From: Micromonospora eburnea
Lineage (GTDB): Bacteria > Actinomycetota > Actinomycetes > Mycobacteriales > Micromonosporaceae
Assembly (NCBI RefSeq): GCF_900090225.1
Contig: NZ_FMHY01000002.1
Span: 5,394,001 to 5,458,000 of the forward strand
Length of the DNA: 64,000 bases
Reading direction: 5' to 3'
Positions 55,017 through 61,708 of this stretch are shown one piece after another; the stretch's first letter is position 1; each line of letters begins with the position of its first letter. The notes below the pieces were generated by a model. That model did no database searches. It worked only from the letters and a program-made list of their open reading frames with translations, and had not been told where the DNA came from. A program made the translations under genes and the position numbers.

Positions 55017-55895
55017 ATGACCGACCTGATGTCGACCCAGCAACGGATCGCCGCCGAACTCCAGGTGGCAGCGACGTTCGACGCCGCCGAGGAGATCGAA
55101 CGCCGGGTCGTCTTCCTCGCCGACCGTCTGGTCGACACCGGGCTGACCGCGCTGGTGCTCGGCATCAGCGGCGGGGTGGACTCCACCACCGCCGGGCGGC
55201 TCTGCCAGCTCGCCGTCGAGCGGGCCCGCGCCGCCGGCCACCCGGCGGTCTTCGTGGCGATGCGCCTGCCGTACGGGGTGCAGGCCGACGAGCACCACGC
55301 CCAGGCCGCCCTGGAATTCATCCGGCCCGACCGGGTGCTCACCGTCGACGTGCGGCCGGCCAGCGACGCCGCCCTGGACACGCTGGTGGCGGCCGGGCTG
55401 ACCTTCCGCGACGCCGCCCAGCAGGACTTCGTGCACGGCAACGTCAAGGCCCGCCAGCGCATGATCGCCCAGTACGCGGTGGCCGGGGCGCTGGGCGGCC
55501 TGGTGGTCGGCACCGACCACGCGGCCGAGGCGGTCACCGGCTTCTTCACCAAGCACGGCGACGGGGCGGCGGACGTGGTGCCGCTGACCGGGCTGACCAA
55601 GCGCCGGGTCCGCGCCATCGCGCAGGCGCTGGGCGCCCCGGCGGACCTGGTCGGCAAGGCGCCCACCGCCGACCTGGAGAGCCTGGCGCCGGGCAGGCTC
55701 GACGAGGACGCGCTCGGCCTGACGTACGAGCAGATCGACGACTACCTGGAGGGGCGGCCGGTCCCGGCGGAGGTGGCGGCGGCGCTGGTGGCCCGCTACC
55801 GGGCCACCGACCACAAGCGGCGGCTGCCGATCGCGCCTCCGGTGAGCGGAGAGGCGGGCGACCCGGTCACCGCTGCGGTCCCCGCCCAGCGCTGA
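55017..55895 (+). CDS. nadE: Ammonia-dependent NAD(+) synthetase
   Basis: The 292-residue protein has the PP-loop LGISGGVDSTTAGRL (about residues 45-60), VAMRLPYGVQADEHHAQ, NVKARQRMIAQYAVAG and DHAAEAVTGFFTKHGDG, matching NH3-dependent NadE without a glutaminase domain. It amidates deamido-NAD+ to NAD+. It completes the pathway begun by nadA at 12.4 kb. Its 3' end overlaps the convergent FUSC gene by 29 bp. An AAGGGA site precedes ATG 55017. Confidence 0.94.
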   Translation: MTDLMSTQQRIAAELQVAATFDAAEEIERRVVFLADRLVDTGLTALVLGISGGVDSTTAGRLCQLAVERARAAGHPAVFVAMRLPYGVQADEHHAQAALEFIRPDRVLTVDVRPASDAALDTLVAAGLTFRDAAQQDFVHGNVKARQRMIAQYAVAGALGGLVVGTDHAAEAVTGFFTKHGDGAADVVPLTGLTKRRVRAIAQALGAPADLVGKAPTADLESLAPGRLDEDALGLTYEQIDDYLEGRPVPAEVAAALVARYRATDHKRRLPIAPPVSGEAGDPVTAAVPAQR

Positions 55896-56892
55896 TCCGC
55901 GCTCGCAACCACGGTTCGCCGAGCACGATCAGGCCGCCGATGCCGGTGCCGATCAACGTCTCCACACCCCGGTCGAAGAGCAGCTGGCCGGCCGGCCGGG
56001 GCGCCGCGAGCTGCCCCATCAGCAGCGCCATCGGGGTGATGAACAGCAGCGCCAGGCCGTAGTTGCGGCCGACCAGCAGCTCGGTGACGATCTGCAACCC
56101 CGCCACGACGAGCACGGTGGCGTACGGCGACAGGTGCGGTGCCAGCAGCACCGCGCTGGTCAGCAGCCCGAGCAGCGTGCCGAGGACCCGGTGCGCGGCG
56201 CGGACGAGCTGGGCGGTCATCCCCTGAACGGTCAGCGGGGCGACCGCCGCCACCATCGCCCAGTACGGGTGGCCGATCCCGACGGCGGTCACCGTGCCGC
56301 CGGCCAGCACCACGGCGAGGGCGTAGCGCACCGGCTCCCCCGTCCACCCGTGCGCCAGCCGGGCCGGGCGGCTCCGCTGCCGCCGCAGGACGCTGCCCAC
56401 GTTTCCGACCAGCAGCGCGAACAGGCTGCTCAGCCCGGCCACGACCACGGCGATCGGCACGTCCGGCAGCGCGCGTGGGGCCGAGGCGACCGCGCCGAAC
56501 GCGAAGACGAGGAACAGTGGCCCCGGCGGGTGCCAGTCCTGCGCGGCGGCGAGCGCCGAGCCCAGCGCCGCGACGGCCGCGGTGACCGGCACCGCGACCC
56601 ACGCCCGCGACTCCAGCGAACCGACCAGCACCCCGAGGACGGTCGACAGCGTCAGCGCCATCCCGGCGCTCGCCTGCATCGCCATCCGGGACAGGTGCAC
56701 GTGGTTGCGCCCGTAGAGCGAGGTGAACGCCCCGAAGACCGCGTACACCGACCAGCCGGGGTGATCCAGCGCGAGCACCGCGAGCAGCGGAACCAGCACG
56801 CTGATCCCGGCCCGCAGCGCGACCCGGTGGGCAGCCCCGGCCGGGCGGACGTGCAGCACCTGCCGCAGCATCACCCGCATCTGCTCGCGCAT
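55867..56892 (-). CDS. FUSC-family (fusaric-acid-resistance-like) membrane protein
   Basis: A 341-residue protein with two sets of about six helices: VALRAGISVLVPLLAVLALDHPGWSVYAVFGAFTSLYGRN and VRYALAVVLAGGTVTAVGIGHPYWAMVAAVAPL with QLVRAAHRVLGTLLGLL, the repeated FUSC half. Such proteins export aromatic acids or are of unknown role. ATG 56892 has AGGAG upstream; ATG 56910 lies inside a terminator hairpin arm and is less likely. It overlaps nadE convergently by 29 bp. Confidence 0.82.
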   Translation of the reverse strand: MREQMRVMLRQVLHVRPAGAAHRVALRAGISVLVPLLAVLALDHPGWSVYAVFGAFTSLYGRNHVHLSRMAMQASAGMALTLSTVLGVLVGSLESRAWVAVPVTAAVAALGSALAAAQDWHPPGPLFLVFAFGAVASAPRALPDVPIAVVVAGLSSLFALLVGNVGSVLRRQRSRPARLAHGWTGEPVRYALAVVLAGGTVTAVGIGHPYWAMVAAVAPLTVQGMTAQLVRAAHRVLGTLLGLLTSAVLLAPHLSPYATVLVVAGLQIVTELLVGRNYGLALLFITPMALLMGQLAAPRPAGQLLFDRGVETLIGTGIGGLIVLGEPWLRARISAGRGPQR

Positions 56893-56908
56893 CCCGCTCC
56901 TCAGCCCC

Positions 56909-56949
56909 ATCGGGTACCCCTCGTCGCTGTCGGCGAGGGGTACCCCGAT
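56909..56949 (-). terminator. Terminator after aspS, adjoining the FUSC start
   Basis: A 15-16 bp stem with one bulged G (56909-56923 and 56934-56949; loop about 10 nt) lies 21 nt beyond the aspS stop. Its arm contains an ATG in frame with the FUSC gene. Confidence 0.75.
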
Positions 56950-56969
56950 GTCGGGGCGTGATCACGTGA

Positions 56970-58256
56970 TCAGGGGGTGAGCCGGTGCAGGTCGCGCGGG
57001 AAGGCGGTCACCTCCCGGACGTTGGCCGCGCCGGTGAGCCGGGCCACGAAGCGCTCCAGCCCGATCGCGAACCCGCCGTGCGGCGGCATGCCGTGCCGGA
57101 ACGCGTCGACGTAGCCGGCGTACGGCTCGACCGGTTCGCCCCGGGCGGCGAGGGCGGCCAGGTAATCCTCGTACCGGTGCAGCCGCTGCCCGCCGGTGAC
57201 CAGCTCCATCCCCCGGAACAGCAGGTCGAAGCCGTTGGCGTACGCCGGCCGCGCCGGGTCGGGGTGGGTGTAGAAGGGCCGCTTCGCCATCGGGTACCCG
57301 GTGACGAAGAGGAAGTCCGAGCCGTGCTCGCGGTGGGCCCACTCGCCCAGCGCCCGCTCGTGCGCCGGGGCGAGGTCCGGCTCGTCGGCCGGCGCCCCGA
57401 CGATCGCCAGCGCCTCGGTGAAGTGCACGGCGGGGATCTCCGCCGGCACCTCGGGCACGGTCACCCCGAGCGTGGCGAGCGCGCCACCGGCCCGGTCGGC
57501 GACCGCCCCGGCCATCCCGGCGAGGGTGTCCCGCAGCACGACCATCACGTCCCGGTGGTCGGCGACGAAGCCCAGCTCGACGTCGAGCGACGTGTACTGG
57601 GCCAGGTGCCGGACGGTGTCGTGCGGTTCGGCCCGGAACACCGGCCCCACCTCGTACACCCGCTCGAAGACCCCGACCATGAGCTGCTTGTAGAACTGTG
57701 GCGACTGGGCCAGGTACGCCGGCCGGCCGAACCAGTCCAGCGAGAAGACGTTCGCCCCGCTCTCGGTGGACGAGGCGACCACCTTCGGGGTGTGGATCTC
57801 CACGAAGCGGTGGGCGTCCAGGGTGGCCCGGAAGCCGGCCACCGCCGCCGCCGAGATCCGTAGCGCGGCCGACCGGGTCGGATGGCGCAACGCGGTCGGG
57901 GCGTGGTCGAGCTGGGTGGGCAGGGTCGCGGTGAGCGCCGGCCGGTACAGGTCGAACGGCGGCGGCACGGCGGGCGGCCCGAGCGGCCGTACGGTCGGCT
58001 CGGTGAGCTCGACCCCGGCGGGGGCGCTGTCGTTCGCGACCACCGTGGCCGTGACCTCGACCACGGTCTCCTCGGTGAGCTTCTCCACGGCCGCGCGGGC
58101 AGTCGGGTCGGTGACCACCACCTGGGCCAGGCCGGCGGCGTCCCGGACGATCAGGAACGCCACCGACTTGAGCAGCCGGCGGCGGTGCACCCAGCCGGCG
58201 ATCCGGACGGTGTCGCCGATGTGGGCGTGGAGCTGGGAGGACAGGATGCGTTGCAC
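56970..58256 (-). CDS. aspS: Archaeal-type aspartyl-tRNA synthetase (aspartate-tRNA(Asp/Asn) ligase)
   Basis: A 428-residue class II synthetase. N-terminal OB-fold anticodon domain: VRIAGWVHRRRLLKSVAFLIVRD. Catalytic domain: FVEIHTPKVVASSTESGANVF, YLAQSPQFYKQLMVG, motif 2 FRAEPHDTVRHLAQYTSLDVELGF and motif 3 GGFAIGLERFVARLTG. It is about 430 residues and lacks the GAD insertion of bacterial AspRS (about 590 residues), so it is the archaeal/eukaryal type; such enzymes may be non-discriminating. GTG 58256 has GAGGAGGT seven bases upstream. A T-box leader with Asp specifier precedes it. It may be a second AspRS; this cannot be seen here. Confidence 0.9.
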   Translation of the reverse strand: MQRILSSQLHAHIGDTVRIAGWVHRRRLLKSVAFLIVRDAAGLAQVVVTDPTARAAVEKLTEETVVEVTATVVANDSAPAGVELTEPTVRPLGPPAVPPPFDLYRPALTATLPTQLDHAPTALRHPTRSAALRISAAAVAGFRATLDAHRFVEIHTPKVVASSTESGANVFSLDWFGRPAYLAQSPQFYKQLMVGVFERVYEVGPVFRAEPHDTVRHLAQYTSLDVELGFVADHRDVMVVLRDTLAGMAGAVADRAGGALATLGVTVPEVPAEIPAVHFTEALAIVGAPADEPDLAPAHERALGEWAHREHGSDFLFVTGYPMAKRPFYTHPDPARPAYANGFDLLFRGMELVTGGQRLHRYEDYLAALAARGEPVEPYAGYVDAFRHGMPPHGGFAIGLERFVARLTGAANVREVTAFPRDLHRLTP

Positions 58257-58263
58257 GGCGGTT

Positions 58264-58530
58264 ACCTCCTCGATCAATCGCAACGCGATCCCCGGGAGGT
58301 GTGGGCGAGCGGGTTCCTCGCGGTGCCACCACACCTTCGCCCCCGCCGGAGCGGGAGCCTCATTCGTCGCCCGGTGACGGGGGCCGGCCGGCGGGCTCTA
58401 CTGGGCGCGTGACGCCGTTCTTCCCGCAGCTCGGGAGGGTCTTCGCGGGCCGTCGCCAGACCGCCTCGCAGCAACCGGCGGCTCTCTGACTGGCGGGTCG
58501 GCGCGCTACTCGGCTCCGTCGCAGCTTTGT
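58264..58530 (-). promoter_or_regulatory. T-box riboswitch (translational type), Asp specifier
   Basis: Read on the minus strand. Stem I: loop-E parts AGTA (58510-58507) and GAA, then the specifier GAC (58441-58439); distal helices CGCCAG/CTGGCG and CCGCC/GGCGG with an AGAGAG bulge and GGTTGCTGCGA loop. Antisequestrator: AGGTGTGG (58336-58329) pairs with CCACACCT (58304-58297), enclosing the T-box bulge TGGCACC (58328-58322) and a GCGAG/CTCGC helix. UGGC would pair with the GCCA end of tRNA-Asp. ACCTCC (58299-58294) can alternatively pair with the Shine-Dalgarno GGAGGT (58269-58264), so control is at translation. Confidence 0.85.
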
Positions 58531-58535
58531 CGGCG

Positions 58536-58541
58536 AGGGTA
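58536..58541 (-). promoter_or_regulatory. -10 box TACCCT for the T-box leader
   Basis: TACCCT on the minus strand (58541-58536) places the transcript start near 58529, just before Stem I. A matching -35 is not clear. Confidence 0.45.
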
Positions 58542-58654
58542 GCAGCCGATTCCGGGCCGTGTGACACCCTTTTCCCACGGTGGGGTGTTCAGCGTCACGA
58601 CGTCCGCGGCGTGACGGCGGTCGCCCGACGTTCATCGACCGGCACCGTCCGGCG

Positions 58655-58660
58655 TAGGCT
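58655..58660 (+). promoter_or_regulatory. -10 box TAGGCT, leaderless start of lipA
   Basis: TAGGCT ends seven bases before GTG 58668. Confidence 0.55.
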
Positions 58661-58667
58661 CGGATTC

Positions 58668-59654
58668 GTGACGATCGAGCACTCCACGCCGACGACCCCG
58701 CAGGCCAGCAGCAGCACCGTGGCACCCGAGGGGCGACGGCTGCTGCGGATCGAGGCGCGCAACGCCGAGACGCCGATCGAGCGCAAGCCGCCGTGGATCA
58801 AGGTCAAGGCCAAGATGGGGCCGGAGTACACGCAACTACGTGGGCTGGTCTCGCGCGAGGGGCTGCACACGGTCTGCCAGGAGGCCGGCTGCCCCAACAT
58901 CTACGAGTGCTGGGAGGACCGGGAGGCCACCTTCCTCATCGGTGGCGACCAGTGCACCCGGCGCTGCGACTTCTGCCAGATCGACACCGGCAAGCCGGCC
59001 GAGTTCGACGCCGACGAGCCCCGCCGGGTCGCCGAGTCGGTCGCCGCGATGGGCCTGCGCTACGCCACCATCACCGGCGTCGCCCGCGACGACCTGCCCG
59101 ACGGCGGCGCCTGGCTCTACGCCGAGACGGTCCGGCAGATCCACGCCCTGCGGTCCGGCTGCGGCGTCGAACTGCTGATCCCCGACTTCAACGCGGTCCC
59201 CGAGCAGCTCGCCGAGGTCTTCGGCGCGCGGCCCGAGGTGCTGGCGCACAACGTGGAGACCGTGCCGCGGATCTTCAAGCGGATCCGCCCGGCGTTCCGC
59301 TACGAGCGCTCCCTCGACGTGATCCGCCAGGCCCGCGCCGCCGGCCTGGTCACCAAGAGCAACCTGATCCTCGGCATGGGCGAGGAGCGGGCCGAGGTCT
59401 CCCAGGCGCTGCGCGACCTGCACGAGGCCGGCTGCGAGCTGATCACCATCACGCAGTACCTGCGCCCCTCCCCCCGGCACCACCCGGTCACCCGCTGGGT
59501 CAAGCCGGAGGAGTTCGTCGAGCTGCGCGAGGAGGCCGAGGAGATCGGCTTCGCCGGCGTGATGAGCGGCCCACTGGTCCGCTCGTCGTACCGCGCCGGA
59601 CGCCTCTACCAGCAGGCGCTGGCGGCCCGGGGCAGCCTGCCGACCCCCGCCTGA
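58668..59654 (+). CDS. lipA: Lipoyl synthase
   Basis: A radical SAM enzyme that inserts two sulfurs into protein-bound octanoyl. The 328-residue protein has the auxiliary cluster motif C70-x4-C75-x5-C81 (VCQEAGCPNIYEC) and the radical SAM motif C96-x3-C100-x2-C103 (CTRRCDFC). The terminal R-S-S-Y (VRSSYRAG) motif that binds the auxiliary cluster is present. It needs sulfur and Fe-S assembly, for which the desulfurase and ErpA genes in this window are relevant. GTG 58668 is leaderless. An upstream in-frame start at 58527 falls in the promoter. Confidence 0.96.
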   Translation: MTIEHSTPTTPQASSSTVAPEGRRLLRIEARNAETPIERKPPWIKVKAKMGPEYTQLRGLVSREGLHTVCQEAGCPNIYECWEDREATFLIGGDQCTRRCDFCQIDTGKPAEFDADEPRRVAESVAAMGLRYATITGVARDDLPDGGAWLYAETVRQIHALRSGCGVELLIPDFNAVPEQLAEVFGARPEVLAHNVETVPRIFKRIRPAFRYERSLDVIRQARAAGLVTKSNLILGMGEERAEVSQALRDLHEAGCELITITQYLRPSPRHHPVTRWVKPEEFVELREEAEEIGFAGVMSGPLVRSSYRAGRLYQQALAARGSLPTPA

Positions 59655-59748
59655 CCCCACCCTCGCCTCGGCCGGTGGCGTGTGCCAGCCGGCCGGGATC
59701 GTCGTGACCGGCGCCTGACCACGGCACGCCCAGCCACGTCGTCACACC

Positions 59749-59767
59749 CTCCGTTACCCATCCGTTA
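59749..59767. promoter_or_regulatory. Direct repeat TCCGTTAC with 11-bp period
   Basis: Two TCCGTTAC units at 59749-59756 and 59760-59767 precede the GT-C-like gene. The 11-bp spacing is that of tandem response-regulator sites such as PHO boxes, but the bases match that consensus only partly. Confidence 0.3.
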
Positions 59768-59775
59768 CACAACGC

Positions 59776-61677
59776 GTGACGTTATGTGCCGGTTTGTGCG
59801 GCTTTGCGGCGTACGGATGGCGGCGGCGTGTGCCCCTGCCCGTGGTGCTGGCCGCCCTCGCCATCGTGGCCGGGGTCGCGTACCGGCTGTGGCTGCTGCG
59901 GCACGACGCCCCACCGACCAACAGCGACGAGGCCACCATGGGGCTCGCCGCGCTGCACATCGCCCAGGGACGACACCTGCCGGTCTGGTTCTACGGCCAG
60001 GCGTACATGGGGACGCTGGAGGCGTACCTCGCCGCCCCGCTGTTCGCGCTGGCCGGGCCGTCGGTGCTGGCGCTGCGGATGCCGACCCTCGCGCTGTACG
60101 CGCTCTTCCTCGTCCTGTCCTGGCGGCTCACCCGCCGGCTCGGCGGAGAACCCTGGTACGCCCTGCTGGTCGTCGCCTTCCTCGCGCTCGGCTCCGACCG
60201 GGTGGTGAAGAACCAGCTCATCGCCGGCGGCGGCTATCCCGAGCTGAACCCGGCCGGGGTGGCGCTCGCCCTGCTCACCGTCGGGCTGTGCGCCGGCAGA
60301 TCAGCAACCCGGTCGACGCCGGGCCGGGCCGGCCGGTCGAGGGCGCGGCCGGCGTCGGGCCGGGCCAGCCCGGCCCCCGGCGTCATCGGCGCCGATCCCG
60401 ACGCCGGGGCGCGGCTGCCGCGCTGGGCGGCCTGGGGGCTGGTCTCCGGGCTGATGCTCTGGGTCGACCCGCTGGTGCTGCCCTACGTCCTCACGACCGG
60501 CGCGGTGCTGGTGGCCCGCCGGCGACGGGAGCTCGCCGCCCGGGCGGGGCCGGTCGTGGCGGGCGCGCTGCTGCTCGGCGCGGCGCCGATGCTGCTGGAC
60601 AGCCTCCGGCACGGCCGCAACCCGCTCGCCGCGATCCTCGACGCCAGCGGCGGGGAGGCGGCGACCTGGGGTGAGCGGCTGTACGGCGGGCTGGTGCTCG
60701 GGCCGCCGCTCGGCATGGGCTTCTGCTCGCCCGGCCACTGCGCCGACTGGCAGCTCTGGTGGGCGGTCGCCTTCCCGGCCCTGCTGCTCCTCGGCACGGC
60801 GGTCGCCTGGCGTGCCCTGCGAACGCCGATCCCGGCCACCCCGCCCGCGTCCCCGCCGCCGGGTGCGGTCGCCGCAGATCTCGGACACCTGCCGTTCGGA
60901 CGGGACGGTAAGCGCCCAAGACCTGGCCAACCCGAGAGCGGCGACGACGAACGACGCGTGTCGGCGGCGGTACGGCTGGCGTTGCTGGCCGGGGCGGCAG
61001 CGGTGCTGCTCGCGTACACGGTGAGCAGCGCGGCCGGACGGACGCCGGTGGAGAGCGCCCGTTACCTCTCCTGTCTCGCGGTCGCCACGCCCGCCCTGCT
61101 CTGGCCACTGTGGCGCGCGGCGCGACGCGGCATCGTGCGCGGCGTCGGCCAGGGCGACACCGGCGTCGAGTCCGAGGATGTCGGCCGGGCCCGTCACCGG
61201 GCACCGAGCGGGGCGAGCCGGGCCGCCCGGGTCGGCGCGATCGCCGTGCTGGCGGCTGTCCTCGGCACGGCGACCGCCGCCACCGCCGACGCGATCGGTA
61301 CGGTGCCGGCCGTGCAAGCCGAGGCGGACCGGCACCGGGCGCTCGTCGACGCCCTCGACGGGCTGGGCGTACGGCATGTGCGGGGCGGCTACTGGACCTG
61401 CAACCGACTCACCTTCGAAAGCGGCGAGAACGTGGCCTGCGCGGTGGTCGACGACGAGTTGCGCCCCGGACTCGACCGCTGGCCGGCGTACCGGCGGGTG
61501 GTGGCGGCCGACCCGGACGCGGCCTGGGTCGCACCGGTCGGCTCACCGCTGGCCGCCACGCTCGACCGGCGGCTCGATCCGAACCGGGGCCTGCTGGACC
61601 GGCCGCTCGACCCGCGCCGGGGCACGCTCGACGTGGTCGCCGTCGACGGCTGGCGGATCTACCTGCCCCGGCACTGA
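59776..61677 (+). CDS. Polytopic membrane protein, GT39/GT-C-like
   Basis: A 633-residue membrane protein with about eight to ten helices. The first loop motif is PPTNSDEATMGLAALHIAQGRHLPVWFYGQAYMGTLEAYLAAPL, with the acidic D-E pair typical of protein or lipid mannosyltransferase-like enzymes. Two Arg/Pro-rich insertions (about 177-212 and 355-400) are cytoplasmic. The C-terminal soluble part ends with repeated LDRRLDPNRGLLDRPLDPRRG. If translation starts at GTG 59776, the third codon is TTA, rare in this genome and read by bldA tRNA. A start at GTG 59830 would remove it. Substrate unknown. Confidence 0.7.
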   Translation: MTLCAGLCGFAAYGWRRRVPLPVVLAALAIVAGVAYRLWLLRHDAPPTNSDEATMGLAALHIAQGRHLPVWFYGQAYMGTLEAYLAAPLFALAGPSVLALRMPTLALYALFLVLSWRLTRRLGGEPWYALLVVAFLALGSDRVVKNQLIAGGGYPELNPAGVALALLTVGLCAGRSATRSTPGRAGRSRARPASGRASPAPGVIGADPDAGARLPRWAAWGLVSGLMLWVDPLVLPYVLTTGAVLVARRRRELAARAGPVVAGALLLGAAPMLLDSLRHGRNPLAAILDASGGEAATWGERLYGGLVLGPPLGMGFCSPGHCADWQLWWAVAFPALLLLGTAVAWRALRTPIPATPPASPPPGAVAADLGHLPFGRDGKRPRPGQPESGDDERRVSAAVRLALLAGAAAVLLAYTVSSAAGRTPVESARYLSCLAVATPALLWPLWRAARRGIVRGVGQGDTGVESEDVGRARHRAPSGASRAARVGAIAVLAAVLGTATAATADAIGTVPAVQAEADRHRALVDALDGLGVRHVRGGYWTCNRLTFESGENVACAVVDDELRPGLDRWPAYRRVVAADPDAAWVAPVGSPLAATLDRRLDPNRGLLDRPLDPRRGTLDVVAVDGWRIYLPRH

Positions 61678-61708
61678 CCCACCCGTGCGTGGCACCGCGC
61701 GGGAACGG

